A stretch of DNA of 64,000 nucleotides. It comes from Paludisphaera soli (GTDB taxonomy: Bacteria > Planctomycetota > Planctomycetia > Isosphaerales > Isosphaeraceae). The position numbers and the translations under genes were made by a program. The first letter of the stretch is position 1; every line of letters starts with the position of its first letter. The notes under the pieces were generated by a model, which made no database searches, was not told the DNA's origin, and saw nothing but the letters and a program-made list of their open reading frames with translations. The stretch covers positions 1 through 64,000 of the forward strand of contig NZ_JAALJI010000014.1 of assembly GCF_011064595.1 (NCBI RefSeq), read 5' to 3'. Of this stretch, positions 9,521 to 18,853 are shown piece after piece.

Positions 9521-12500
9521 TCATTCGAGCGTGATCGTCTCGTCCAGGTTCAGGATGACGCCGGCCGTCGCGGCGTAGGCGGCTAGTTCGACGGGGTCGA
9601 TCGACGCCGGGATGGGCCGCTCGCCAAGCCGGATCAAGGCGTTCGCCGCAGCGGGGTCGGCGCGGAACGCCTCCAGGTAGTGCGTCAGGCCGGTCAGCAA
9701 AACCCGGCGCTCGTCCTGGTTCGGCTCTCTCGCGGTCGCGCGGCGGAACGCGTAGGCGATGCGATCTTCGGGGGCCGTGCCCCCCTTCTCGATCATCAGG
9801 GCGGCCAGGCTCCGCGCGGCCTCGACATACACCACGTCATTCAGGAGTTCGAGCGCCTGCAGCGGGGTGTTCGTTCGCGCCCTCTTGACCTGGCAGATTT
9901 CGCGGCTGGGGGCGTCGAACGTGGCCATCACGGGGTGGGGGACGGTCCGCTTGCGGTAGATGTAGAGGCTGCGGCGATAGAGCCCCTCGCCCTTGTCCTG
10001 GACATACGGGCCCTCGCCGGCGCCGCCGGCCAGCTCTTCCCACAGGCCCTCGGGCTGGTACGGCTTGACGGAGGCCCCGCCGAGACGATCCGCGAGCAGG
10101 CCGGAGACGGCGAGCACGTTGTCCCGAACGGCCTCGGCGCCGAGCCGGAACCGGGGCCCTCGGGCCAGGAGCCGATTCTCCGGGTCGCGCTGGACCAGCT
10201 GGGCAGGCGCCCGCGACGACTGCCGATACGTCGCGCTCGTGACGATCAGGCGATGGAGGTCCTTGAGGTCCCAGCCCATGCGGACGAACTCCGTCGCCAG
10301 CCAGTCGAGAAGCATCGGATGCGTGGGCGGCTCGCTCTGGAGGCCGAAGTTCTCCGACGACTTCACGAGCCCCTCGCCGAAATGACGCTGCCAGACTCGA
10401 TTCACCGTGACCCGCGCGGTCAGCGGGTTTTCCGGGGAGACCAGCCAGCGGGCCAGGGCCAGCCGATCGTGCGCCACCCCTGCGGGCAGGGAGGGCAAGC
10501 TCGACGGGACGTCGGCCGTGAGCGACCGCGAGGTATCCGGCAGGTCGTACTGGCCGCGCTTGAGCGGGTGCAACGGCCGGGGGGTCGGGGCGTCCTCCAT
10601 GATCATCACCGTCGGGACCGCCTTCTCGACCTCGGCCTTCTGCGCCTGGAGTGCGGCCAGGCGGGCGGTCAGGGGGGGCAGCTCCCGGTCGACGTGCTCG
10701 CGATAATAGCGAGCCAACAGCCCCTTGCGGGTGGCCGTGCGATCGGGATCCGCGCTGCGGGCGACGTCCAGGATGGTCGCCTGGAACAGCCGTCGCGCCT
10801 CCTCGGCGGGGACGTTCCGGCGGTCGAGGCGGACGTCGGCCAGCTCGCCCTTGAGCGGGAGGCTGGCCGATCGCCGGCCGATCCGCAGGGGTTGATCGGA
10901 GGCGAGGGTGTTCTTCAGGCCGTCGGCCTCGACCTCGGTCGCGGCAGGCTCGCCGTCGACGTAGACCTTGACCCCTTCGGCCTTGCCGGAGCCGTCATAG
11001 CTGACCACGACGTGCGACCAGGGTGCCCTCGGGAGGGCGTCCTTGGTCTTGACCTTGATGGCGTCGCCGGGCCAGGCGTGGATCAGGTGGACCGTGACCT
11101 TCCCTTCGAGGATGCAGACGTCGAAGCCGCGGAAGGCCGCCTGGTCGTCCATCTGGCTCAGGCAGGCCCCGTCGCCGAGGGGGCGGACCCAGAACGCGAC
11201 GGCCAGCGGGTCGGCCGGTTCGAGCTTCCATCCCGGCCCGGCATCGACGTGCGACTCGGCCTGGCCGTCGAGCGCCAGGGCCCGTCCCGTCGGCCCGTCG
11301 ACCCAGGTGGGCTCTCCCTGGCCGCGATAGGTCCCGCCCGACTTCAGGTCGCCGGCGAGCGGGAAGCGAAGCCCCCAGTCGGCCGAGTCCGCCGGGGCGG
11401 GCTCGCTTCGGAGCGTCTCCTCCCAGGCGGACCGCCTGGCGTCGAGGCCCGCTTCGGACTTCTGTACGGCGTCCGTCGCCTCGGCGACCTCCGCGTCGAG
11501 CCGCTTGATCCGCGCCTCCTGCTCCGCCGAGGGGACGGCGATCAGCGGGGGGACGTTGCCGCGGGTTTCGGTGTAGACACCCTTCTCGTTCACGTTGTTG
11601 AAGAAGCCGAGGAACTCGTAGAACTCGTCCTGGGTGACCGGGTCGTACTTGTGGTCGTGACATCGAGCGCAGCCCAAAGTCAGGCCCAGGAAAACGGTGG
11701 AGGTGGTCTCCACGCGGTCCACGGCGTTCTCGATGCGGTACTCCTCCTCGATCGAGCCAGCCTCGGTCACGGTGCGGTTGTTTCGGTTGAAGCCGGTGGC
11801 GACTTTCTGAGCCAGGGTCGCGCCCGGCAGGCGGTCGCCCGCGATCTGGTCGATGGTGAACTGGTCGAAGGGCTGATTGCGGTTGAACGCGGCGATGACC
11901 CAGTCGCGCCAGGGCCACATGGTGCGGGCGAAGTCGTTCTGGTAGCCGTTCGTATCGGCGTAGCGGGCCGCGTCGAGCCAGTCGCTGGCCATGGCCTCCC
12001 CGTATCGCGGCGAGGCCAGCAAGCGGTCGACGAGCTTCTCGTAGGCGTCCGCGGAGTGGTCGGCCAGGAAGGCGTCGACCTCGGCGGCGGTCGGCGGCAG
12101 GCCGGTCAGGTCGAGCGTCAGCCGCCGGACGAGCGTCGCGGGGTCCGCCTCGACGGCCGGATGCAGCCCTTCCCGCTCCAGGCGGGCCATGACGAAGCGG
12201 TCGATCGCGTTGCGGGCCCAGTCGGGACGTGCGACGGCCGGCGGTTCGGGCCGGACGGGGGCCTCGAAGGCCCAGTGCTTCCCCCACTTCGCGCCGTCGT
12301 CGACCCACTTCGTGAGGATGGCGATCTGCTCGGCCGTCAGCGCCTTGCCCGACTTGGCCGGGGGCATCTTCTCATCCGCGTCGTCGGTGGTGAGCCGGCG
12401 GATGAACTCGCTCTCGTCGGGATTCCCGGGCTCGATGATCGGGTCGTCGCGACGCAGGGCGCTCTCCGCGACGTCGAGGCGGAGGTCGGCCTTGCGGGTC

Positions 12501-12655
12501 CCGGCGTCGGGACCGTGGCAGAGGAGGCAGTTTTCCGAGAGAATGGGCAGGACGTCGCGGCTGAAGTTCGCCGAGGGGGGCTCAGCCCGCCCGGCGGGGG
12601 TCGCGAGGACCGCCAGCAGGCAGGACGAGGCCACGATAGATCGATACGGAGGCAT
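9521..12655 (-). CDS. PSCyt1 / DUF1549 / LamG / DUF1553 cytochrome-like secreted protein
   Basis: 1044 residues with a signal peptide ([19 protein letters not shown]). Domain order: planctomycete cytochrome C (PSCyt1) with heme-binding CLLCHGPD near residue 42; DUF1549 with a second CARCH near residue 330; a LamG/concanavalin-like insert at about 445-620 ([13 protein letters not shown] ... [20 protein letters not shown]); then DUF1553 ([27 protein letters not shown] with [16 protein letters not shown] downstream). The two CxxCH sites predict c-type heme attachment in the periplasm, and the LamG insert suggests polysaccharide binding. It is first in a two-gene operon with DUF1501 and starts 77 bp from the divergent carbonic anhydrase gene. 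A role in glycan oxidation or uptake is inferred only. Confidence 0.93.
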   Translation of the reverse strand: MPPYRSIVASSCLLAVLATPAGRAEPPSANFSRDVLPILSENCLLCHGPDAGTRKADLRLDVAESALRRDDPIIEPGNPDESEFIRRLTTDDADEKMPPAKSGKALTAEQIAILTKWVDDGAKWGKHWAFEAPVRPEPPAVARPDWARNAIDRFVMARLEREGLHPAVEADPATLVRRLTLDLTGLPPTAAEVDAFLADHSADAYEKLVDRLLASPRYGEAMASDWLDAARYADTNGYQNDFARTMWPWRDWVIAAFNRNQPFDQFTIDQIAGDRLPGATLAQKVATGFNRNNRTVTEAGSIEEEYRIENAVDRVETTSTVFLGLTLGCARCHDHKYDPVTQDEFYEFLGFFNNVNEKGVYTETRGNVPPLIAVPSAEQEARIKRLDAEVAEATDAVQKSEAGLDARRSAWEETLRSEPAPADSADWGLRFPLAGDLKSGGTYRGQGEPTWVDGPTGRALALDGQAESHVDAGPGWKLEPADPLAVAFWVRPLGDGACLSQMDDQAAFRGFDVCILEGKVTVHLIHAWPGDAIKVKTKDALPRAPWSHVVVSYDGSGKAEGVKVYVDGEPAATEVEADGLKNTLASDQPLRIGRRSASLPLKGELADVRLDRRNVPAEEARRLFQATILDVARSADPDRTATRKGLLARYYREHVDRELPPLTARLAALQAQKAEVEKAVPTVMIMEDAPTPRPLHPLKRGQYDLPDTSRSLTADVPSSLPSLPAGVAHDRLALARWLVSPENPLTARVTVNRVWQRHFGEGLVKSSENFGLQSEPPTHPMLLDWLATEFVRMGWDLKDLHRLIVTSATYRQSSRAPAQLVQRDPENRLLARGPRFRLGAEAVRDNVLAVSGLLADRLGGASVKPYQPEGLWEELAGGAGEGPYVQDKGEGLYRRSLYIYRKRTVPHPVMATFDAPSREICQVKRARTNTPLQALELLNDVVYVEAARSLAALMIEKGGTAPEDRIAYAFRRATAREPNQDERRVLLTGLTHYLEAFRADPAAANALIRLGERPIPASIDPVELAAYAATAGVILNLDETITLE

Positions 12656-12731
12656 GCGGGGAGGCGCTCCTCGGGTCGGTCTCGCATCGAGACGTTCGCA
12701 TCGTTCGGCTCACGATTTCTTTCCATCGATT

Positions 12732-13274
12732 ATGGCCGACTCATCAAGCCCGCGACAACCGAGGATCGACCCGACCGCCTTCGCCGCCCCCGGCGCTCTC
12801 ATCATGGGGGACGTCGAGATCGGCCCGGATTCCAGCGTCTGGTATCACGCCGTGATCCGGGGCGACACCGAGGCGATCCGCATCGGCGCGTCGACCAACA
12901 TCCAGGACCAGACGATGGTCCACGCCGACCCCGGGTTCCCCTGCGTCGTCGGCGACCGGGTCACGGTCGGCCACCGGGCGATCCTCCACGGGTGCCGCAT
13001 CGAGGACGATTGCCTGATCGGCATGGGGGCGATCCTCCTGAACGGGGCGAAGGTCGGCGCTGGCTCGGTCGTCGGGGCGGGGGCCTTGCTGCTGGAGAAC
13101 GCGGAGATCCCGCCCGGATCGCTGGTCGTCGGCTCGCCGGCCCGAGTCCTGCGGCTCCTCGCCGAATCGACACGGTCGAAGATCGAGCACTCCTGGCGGC
13201 ACTACTGCGCGCTCGCTCGCCGCCACCGAGAGGGCGATTACCCCCCGTTCACGGCCGCGACCGAGCATCGCTGA
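12732..13274 (+). CDS. Gamma-carbonic anhydrase-like hexapeptide-repeat protein
   Basis: 180 residues of left-handed beta-helix hexapeptide repeats. The motifs HAVIRGD, IQDQTMVHAD and TVGHRAILHGC supply the three histidines (64, 81, 86) that bind zinc in gamma-class carbonic anhydrases (Cam/CamH, YrdA group). The end (GSLVVGSPARVLR) is also typical. ATG 12732 is the first start after the divergent neighbour and gives the usual family length. Activity as a carbonic anhydrase cannot be assured, since many YrdA-like members show none under normal assay. It stops 7 bp before the end of the converging thioesterase gene. Confidence 0.92.
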   Translation: MADSSSPRQPRIDPTAFAAPGALIMGDVEIGPDSSVWYHAVIRGDTEAIRIGASTNIQDQTMVHADPGFPCVVGDRVTVGHRAILHGCRIEDDCLIGMGAILLNGAKVGAGSVVGAGALLLENAEIPPGSLVVGSPARVLRLLAESTRSKIEHSWRHYCALARRHREGDYPPFTAATEHR

Positions 13275-13280
13275 CGTTCT

Positions 13281-13703
13281 TCAGGACCCGCCGGCCAACC
13301 GTTTCTTCTCGACGCGGCGGGCGAAGCGGTCGGCGTCGATCACGCGGCGTTTGTGCAATCCCCGCGCGACCGGCTCGACCGCGTCGGACGCCTCGACATG
13401 GAAGGTGACGACCGGCCCGTCGACGTGGATCACGCGCGCCCGGCACGTCACCCGCCCGCCGATCGGGGTGGGGGCGAGGTGCTCGATGTCCACGAGCGTG
13501 CCCACGCTCCGCTCGTTCTCCTCCAGGCAGGCCGCGAGGGCGTCGCGCGCGACGTACTCCAGATAGGCCACGAGCCACGGCGTCGCCAGCACCGCGGGCA
13601 TCCGGCCGTCGGCGAAGTTGATGCAATTCTCCTCGACGACCTCGACCACCATCTCGCCCGTGAGGCCCGTCCTCGGCGTGTGCTTCACGATCACTCTCCG
13701 CAT
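13281..13703 (-). CDS. Hotdog-fold thioesterase, FlK-like
   Basis: 140 residues from ATG 13703. The sequence VEENCINFADGRMPAVLATP, then LEYVARDALAACLEENERSVGTLVDIEHLAPTPIG, matches the hotdog thioesterases related to fluoroacetyl-CoA thioesterase FlK: a helix carrying the conserved Glu and a Thr/His-containing strand (TLVDIEHLAPTPIG). The end (ARGLHKRRVIDADRF) is also typical. Members hydrolyse acyl-CoA thioesters; the specific substrate is not predictable. The promoter region is shared with the divergent ferredoxin-peroxidase operon and contains a 21-bp palindrome 17 nt before the start codon. Confidence 0.8.
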   Translation of the reverse strand: MRRVIVKHTPRTGLTGEMVVEVVEENCINFADGRMPAVLATPWLVAYLEYVARDALAACLEENERSVGTLVDIEHLAPTPIGGRVTCRARVIHVDGPVVTFHVEASDAVEPVARGLHKRRVIDADRFARRVEKKRLAGGS

Positions 13704-13719
13704 TACATGGCCGGTCGGG

Positions 13720-13740
13720 AATCGAGAATGATTCTTGATT
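13720..13740. promoter_or_regulatory. 21-bp palindrome, candidate Fur/PerR-type operator
   Basis: Arms AATCGAGAAT and ATTCTTGATT flank a central G; 9 of 10 positions pair. The core GAGAAT-G-ATTCTT resembles the 7-1-7 Fur/PerR box (A-A-T-n-A-T-T centre). It overlaps the -35 box of the promoter reading toward the ferredoxin and lies in the short leader of the thioesterase gene, so a bound repressor could shut both sides. Confidence 0.5.
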
Positions 13741-13764
13741 GGAGGGTCGCCGATAAGATATAAG
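13735..13764 (+). promoter_or_regulatory. Promoter of the ferredoxin - cytochrome c peroxidase genes
   Basis: TTGATT at 13735-13740 and TATAAG at 13759-13764 are separated by 18 bp, in the only AT-rich patch of the region (GATAAGATATAAG). Predicted start of transcription near 13771, about 120 nt before the ferredoxin ATG. Confidence 0.45.
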
Positions 13765-13889
13765 AGTCCTGGCCGCGTGGCGAGCCCGGGCCGTTCGGAA
13801 ATCGCTCGCCTGATAGCCGGGCCGGCCGTCCTCGCCACGACGATTCGGGGCGATCGGCCGCGGCTTTCGTATGCTCGGGAAGGACGGCG

Positions 13890-14261
13890 ATGACGGCGTC
13901 TCTCGCTGGAAAACCCCGGAAGGTCGTCCCGAAGATCCTCGCGGTGATCCACGCCGACGGGTGCACCGGCTGCGAGGCTTGCCTGGAGATCTGCCCGGTC
14001 GATTGCATTTTCAAGGTCGCGGGCGAGGACCACCCGCGCTTGCAGGCCTTCTGCGACATCGACCTCGACCGCTGCATCGGCTGCCAGCACTGCCGGCAGA
14101 TCTGCCCCCGGGACGCCATCGAGATGGTCCCCACCCCCGAGATCGCGGGTCACGTTGCGGCCAAGGGGGGCCCGCCCCGGTACGTCGACGAGACCTGGGA
14201 CGCCCTGGTCGACCAGGCCCGTCGCAACGCCGAGGAGTATCTCGCGAAGAAGCACCGATGA
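13890..14261 (+). CDS. Ferredoxin with two [4Fe-4S] clusters
   Basis: 123 residues. Two classical motifs are present: C25-x2-C28-x2-C31-x3-C35-P and C62-x2-C65-x2-C68-x3-C72-P. It therefore binds two [4Fe-4S] clusters and transfers electrons in the cytoplasm. A 40-residue C-terminal extension (PRYVDETWDALVDQARRNAEEYL) is helical. ATG 13890 gives a short basic leader before the first motif. The gene is followed after 83 bp by the di-heme peroxidase gene; the two may share the promoter at 13735, though one product is cytoplasmic and the other periplasmic, so a direct redox link is unproven. Confidence 0.9.
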   Translation: MTASLAGKPRKVVPKILAVIHADGCTGCEACLEICPVDCIFKVAGEDHPRLQAFCDIDLDRCIGCQHCRQICPRDAIEMVPTPEIAGHVAAKGGPPRYVDETWDALVDQARRNAEEYLAKKHR

Positions 14262-14344
14262 CGCGACGGCCGAGCCCCGAATTCGGCCCGGTCCGCGACG
14301 AGAAGACCGTTCGGCACCGCACCCCTCCCACCCGGAGTTCGTTC

Positions 14345-15640
14345 ATGAAACTGACGCGATCGCGCCCGATCTGGATCCCCGGCCTCCTGCTGCTCGCGGG
14401 GTCGGCCCTCCTCTTCTACTCGATCACCCCGGTCCAGGGCGGCCCGCGCGTCCTCGCGATGCTGCAGGACGAGCCGAACAAGCCCCCCGACGAGGACCCG
14501 GCCAGCCCCGCCGAGTTCCTCTGGCAGCGCCCCGATCCCAGCCTGATCCAGGACGAGCCGCTCCAGGTGACGGTCCCCAAGGGCCTGCCCCCGCTCGCCC
14601 CCAAGAGCGTCGTGCCGGTCTCGAACCCGATCACCAAGGGCAAGTTCGAGCTGGGCCGCCAGCTCTACTTCGACCCCCGCATCTCGCTCGACGGCACCGT
14701 GAGCTGCGCCACCTGCCACAACCCCGACAAGGGCTGGAGCGACGGCGGCAAGACGGCCACCGGCATCGACGGCCAGCGCGGCAACCGCAACTCGCCGACC
14801 GTCTTCAACACGGCCTACGGCAAGAACATGTTCTGGGACGGCCGCTCCCCCAGCCTGGAAGGCCAGGCCCAGGGCCCGATGGTCAACCCGATCGAGATGG
14901 GCGAGCAGAAGCACGAGGACGTCGTCAAGCGGCTCCGCCGGATCCCGGCGTACCGCGAGCAGTTCCGCAAGGTCTTCGGCACCGACGTCACTCTCGACGG
15001 CATGGCCAAGGCCATCGCGACCTTTGAGCGGGTCGCCGCGCTCAGCGGCAACTCGAAGTACGACCGCTACATCAACGGCGAGTACGACGCCCTCAGCGAG
15101 AGCGAGAAGCGCGGCATGGTCCTCTTCGGCCTCCGTCTCGACCCGGAGGACGAGTACGAGCCGACCGTCGAGCTGCAGAAGGCGAAGTGCACGCTCTGCC
15201 ACGTCGGCGCCAACTTCTCCGACGAGGAGTTCCACAACCTGGGCGTCGGCTGGGACGAGGCCAAGAAGAAGCACGCCGATCCCGGCCGCTGGGCCCCCGA
15301 GCCGATCGGCAACAAGACCGACCTCAGCCTGGGCTCGTTCAAGACCCCGACCGTCCGCAACGCCGAGCTGACCGGCCCTTATATGCACGACGGCAGCATG
15401 AAGACGCTCGAAGAGGTCATGGACCACTACAACAAGGGCGGCACCCCCAACCCGTCGCTCGACAAGGACATGGTCCCCCTGAAGCTGACTCCCGAGGAGG
15501 TCGCCGACGTGATCGCCTTCATGAAGGCCCTCACCGGCGAGGTCAAGACCACCGCCGAGCTGATCCCCAACAAGCTCCCCCCCGGCCCCGACGGCTCCAC
15601 CCCGGACCCGGTCGCCGCGCTGACGCCCCCCGGGACGTGA
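14345..15640 (+). CDS. Di-heme cytochrome c peroxidase (CcpA/MauG family)
   Basis: 431 residues from ATG 14345. An N-terminal hydrophobic anchor or signal (WIPGLLLLAGSALLFYSI) precedes two c-heme sites: C121-A-T-C124-H125 and C282-T-L-C285-H286. Family landmarks lie between and around them: LGRQLYFDPRISLDGTVSCA, NRNSPTVFNTAYGKNMFWDGR, FKTPTVRNAELTGPYMHDGS, and VADVIAFMKALTGE at the end. Such proteins reduce H2O2 in the periplasm using electrons from small cytochromes, or oxidise other substrates as in MauG. It is likely co-transcribed with the ferredoxin, and the upstream palindrome resembles a peroxide/iron-responsive operator. The gene is followed by an 11-bp hairpin. Confidence 0.93.
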   Translation: MKLTRSRPIWIPGLLLLAGSALLFYSITPVQGGPRVLAMLQDEPNKPPDEDPASPAEFLWQRPDPSLIQDEPLQVTVPKGLPPLAPKSVVPVSNPITKGKFELGRQLYFDPRISLDGTVSCATCHNPDKGWSDGGKTATGIDGQRGNRNSPTVFNTAYGKNMFWDGRSPSLEGQAQGPMVNPIEMGEQKHEDVVKRLRRIPAYREQFRKVFGTDVTLDGMAKAIATFERVAALSGNSKYDRYINGEYDALSESEKRGMVLFGLRLDPEDEYEPTVELQKAKCTLCHVGANFSDEEFHNLGVGWDEAKKKHADPGRWAPEPIGNKTDLSLGSFKTPTVRNAELTGPYMHDGSMKTLEEVMDHYNKGGTPNPSLDKDMVPLKLTPEEVADVIAFMKALTGEVKTTAELIPNKLPPGPDGSTPDPVAALTPPGT

Positions 15641-15675
15641 TCGGCCGGGAGCCCTTTCCCCCGCGATGACATCCG

Positions 15676-15709
15676 ACGCCCGCCGCTCCCTCCTCGGGGC
15701 GGCGGGCGT
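15676..15709 (+). terminator. Hairpin after the cytochrome c peroxidase gene
   Basis: Perfect 11-bp stem (ACGCCCGCCGC / GCGGCGGGCGT) with a 12-nt loop, 36 bp after the stop codon. Only a short TT follows, so it is a GC-rich hairpin without a real T-tract. Confidence 0.5.
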
Positions 15710-15828
15710 TCGCACGCGCGGAGATCGGTCCGGATCGGTCGAGATGCGACGACACCCACGCCTCGTGGTAGGATAGCCTCGGACCGCCGGCAAATTCGCC
15801 CCCGCCCCTCGGGCCTCGAGACGCCTTC

Positions 15829-18800
15829 ATGAACCGCGACTCCCTGCTCTCCAAGGCCCTGGTGTTCGGCTGCCTGGCCGCACTCCTTCTCGTCTGCTTC
15901 CACAGGGTCCTCTTCGAGGGCCACCAGTTCGCTTACCGGGACGCGGCCCACTACTACTATCCGCTCTACGAGCGCGTCCAGCGCGAGTGGAACGAGGGAC
16001 GTTGGCCGCTCTGGGAGACCGAGGAGAACGCCGGTATGCCCCTGATGGGGAATCCCACGGCGGCCGTCCTCTATCCCGGTAAGATGGTCTACGCCGTCAT
16101 GCCTTATGCCTGGGCCGCGCGGCTCTACATCGTCGGTCACGTCACCCTCGCGTTCGTCGCGGTGCTGATCCTGATGCGGTCCTGGAGGGTGAGCTGGACC
16201 GGCGCGGGCCTGAGCGCGCTTTCCTACGCGTTCTGCGGGCCGATCCTCTTCCAGTATTGCAACGTAATCTATCTGGTGGGCGCGGCGTGGCTGCCGCTGG
16301 GCTTCCTCGCGGTCGACCGCTGGGTGCGATGCGGCGGGAGGCTCGCGCTGGTGGGCCTGGCGATGGTGCTGGCGATGCAGACGCTGGGCGGGGATCCCCA
16401 GTCGGCCTACCTCCTCGGCCTGGGCGCCCTGGCCTATGCGGCCGCCTCCGCGTGCACCTCGGGGCGCGGCTTCAAGGAAGGAGAGGCGGTGCCCGCCGAG
16501 GCGCGTCCCGGGCTCCCCTGGCGCGTGATCCTGGTCGTCCTGGCCCTCGGGACGGCCTGGACGTTCGCGACGCTGGAGCTGGCGCGGATCCTTCCCGGGC
16601 TGCGGCCCCCCAAGCTCCCGGACAAGCCGACGCCGCCGCTCCCGTGGATGCTCTGGGCGCCCGTCGTGGTGCCGATCGTCTGGGGCGTGGTGCTGGCCCT
16701 CTATTTCGCCCGCAGGAAGCCGACCCCGGAACGACGGACCTTGCTGCGGCTGGCGATCGGCCTGGGGGCGGCGGGGATGCTCGCCGGGGCCCTCACCGCG
16801 GCGCAACTGATCCCGGTGGTCGAGTTCACCCAGCAGACGACACGGGCCGCGGCCGGCGGGCCGCACGAGATCTACCCTTTCAGCGTCGAGCCCTTCCGCC
16901 TGGTGGAGATGATCTGGCCCAACGTCTTCGGTTCCTACTTCAACGGCAATGCGAGCTGGGCCGACCTCATCAAGATCTCGGCGGATCGCAGCAAGGTGTG
17001 GGTCCCCTCACTCTACATGGGCGGCGTCGTCGTGCTGCTGGCGTCGGCCGCGACCGCCTTTCGCCGGGGCGCGGCGGCTCGGGTCTGGCTCTCCTGGATG
17101 GTGCTGGTCACGCTCGTGGGGAGCTTCGGCGAGTACAGCAGCCCGATCTGGGCCTCGCGGCTCCTGGAAACCCACATCGGCTTCGGCTATCCCGGGATCG
17201 GCCCGTTCGACCCGCCCAACGAGCCCCCCCTGCGCAAGGACGGCCGCCTCCGCGACGGCGACGGCGGCGTCTACTGGGCGATGACGACGTTCCTGCCGGG
17301 CTTCCGCCAGTTCCGCTTCCCCAGCAAGCTCATGACCTTCTCCATCCTGGGGATCGCCGCGCTGGCCGGCTTCGGCTGGGACGACCTGGAGCAAGGGCGG
17401 TCACGATGGGCTCGCCGGGCGTCCATAATGCTGCTGGTCCTCTCGATCGCGGGCGTCCTCGGCTGGTTCGCCGCGAGAGGCCCCGTCATGCGGGCGTTCG
17501 AGGCGGCCGAGCTGGCCAGCGGATTCGGGCCTTTCGACCCGGTCGCGGCCTATGCGGAGACTCGGACCGCCCTCGCCCAGGGAGCGGCCGTGTTCGCCGC
17601 GATGCTGGCGATCCTCGCGGTCCGGCCCCGGCGACCCGGACTTGCCTGCGCGGGGGTCCTGGTCCTCCTGACGATCGACCTCGGGGCCGCGAACCGTCGG
17701 ATGATCGCCACCGCGCCTCAGGCCTGGTTCGAGGACCAGCCGGAGGTGCTCGCTCACATCAAGGCCGCCGAAGCGGCGAAGCCCGCCGACGGCCCGTATC
17801 GCATCCATCGGTCGCCCATCTGGAGCCCGCCCGGCTGGCCCACGACCCCGTCGGACGATCGCGTGGGCGAGTTCATGCAGTGGGAGCGCGCCACGATCCA
17901 GCCCAAGTACGGGATCACCCTGGGGGTCGATTACACGCACACGCTCGGCGTGGCCGAGCTGTACGACTACGAGTGGTACTTCGGCGGCTGGCTCTTCTCG
18001 ACCTCGCCCGAGTTCGCCCGCAGCATCGGCATCGCGCCCGGCCAGAAGGTCGTCTATTTCCCGCGACGGTCGTTCGACATGTGGAACACGCGCTATTTCA
18101 TCCTACCGTCGTACACGAACGACTGGCTCGACGAGAATCGGGGCTTCGCCGCGTTCCTCGCCGACACCGAGGTCGTCCACCCCAGGCCGGTCCAGCCGGA
18201 GACCCCGGAGTCGCGCGAGGCCGCCCGGCAATGGCTCATGACGAAGGACTACCAGATCCGCCGCAACCTGAAACAGTTCCCCCGCGCCTGGGTCGTGCGA
18301 CGGACCCGAGGCCTTCCGCCGCTCCGAGGCATGTCGCCCGAGGCCCGGACCGGGCCGATGATGGAGATCATGTACGACGACCTCGACCCGATCTGGCGGG
18401 ATCCGACGATGGTCTCCTATGACCCGAAGCAGATCGCCTGGATCGAGATCGACGACGGCGCGGCCCTCGCCCCGTTCACGCGCGGCGGCCCCGCCCGCCC
18501 ATCGGAGAAGATCGAGGTCTCCTACCCGCGATCCGACCGCGTGCAACTCGACGTGACGCTCGACGCCCCCGGCCTCGTCGTCCTGGCCGACGTCTACTAT
18601 CCCGGCTGGAAGCTGACGATCGACGACCGGCCCGCGCCGGTGTATCGCGTCAATCGCATGATGCGCGGGGCCGCCGTCGAGGCGGGGACGCATCGGCTTG
18701 TGTATCGCTATGAGCCGGAGTCGTTCCGGCTCGGCCTGATGATCTCGATCGCGGGGCTGGGCGCGACGCTCGGGCTCGCGGCGTACGCCTCGCGACGGCC

Positions 18801-18849
18801 TCGGACCGCCCTGCCGTGGAACGAGCCCGTCGCCGGAGAAGGAGGCTGA
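15829..18849 (+). CDS. YfhO-like large membrane protein
   Basis: 1006 residues. About 12 hydrophobic segments are spread over residues 8-620, followed by a polar region and one last membrane segment near residue 970 (LGLMISIAGLGATLGLAAYAS). The start (FHRVLFEGHQFAYRDAAHYY, then WPLWETEENAGMPLMGNP) is characteristic of YfhO-type bacterial membrane proteins, a GT-C-like group implicated in transfer of sugars from lipid carriers to cell-wall polymers. The first loop contains the acidic RDAAHYYYP stretch. The C-terminal beta-rich part (LVVLADVYYPGWKLTIDDRP) is also family typical. No substrate can be named. A small secreted protein gene follows after 4 bp with a strong AAGGAGG site. Confidence 0.85.
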   Translation: MNRDSLLSKALVFGCLAALLLVCFHRVLFEGHQFAYRDAAHYYYPLYERVQREWNEGRWPLWETEENAGMPLMGNPTAAVLYPGKMVYAVMPYAWAARLYIVGHVTLAFVAVLILMRSWRVSWTGAGLSALSYAFCGPILFQYCNVIYLVGAAWLPLGFLAVDRWVRCGGRLALVGLAMVLAMQTLGGDPQSAYLLGLGALAYAAASACTSGRGFKEGEAVPAEARPGLPWRVILVVLALGTAWTFATLELARILPGLRPPKLPDKPTPPLPWMLWAPVVVPIVWGVVLALYFARRKPTPERRTLLRLAIGLGAAGMLAGALTAAQLIPVVEFTQQTTRAAAGGPHEIYPFSVEPFRLVEMIWPNVFGSYFNGNASWADLIKISADRSKVWVPSLYMGGVVVLLASAATAFRRGAAARVWLSWMVLVTLVGSFGEYSSPIWASRLLETHIGFGYPGIGPFDPPNEPPLRKDGRLRDGDGGVYWAMTTFLPGFRQFRFPSKLMTFSILGIAALAGFGWDDLEQGRSRWARRASIMLLVLSIAGVLGWFAARGPVMRAFEAAELASGFGPFDPVAAYAETRTALAQGAAVFAAMLAILAVRPRRPGLACAGVLVLLTIDLGAANRRMIATAPQAWFEDQPEVLAHIKAAEAAKPADGPYRIHRSPIWSPPGWPTTPSDDRVGEFMQWERATIQPKYGITLGVDYTHTLGVAELYDYEWYFGGWLFSTSPEFARSIGIAPGQKVVYFPRRSFDMWNTRYFILPSYTNDWLDENRGFAAFLADTEVVHPRPVQPETPESREAARQWLMTKDYQIRRNLKQFPRAWVVRRTRGLPPLRGMSPEARTGPMMEIMYDDLDPIWRDPTMVSYDPKQIAWIEIDDGAALAPFTRGGPARPSEKIEVSYPRSDRVQLDVTLDAPGLVVLADVYYPGWKLTIDDRPAPVYRVNRMMRGAAVEAGTHRLVYRYEPESFRLGLMISIAGLGATLGLAAYASRRPRTALPWNEPVAGEGG

Positions 18850-18853
18850 GACG

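Noticed and set aside
13871-14344. N-terminal extension of the cytochrome c peroxidase frame upstream of ATG 14345
   Set aside because: Lies over the ferredoxin gene in another frame; the signal anchor starts right after ATG 14345.
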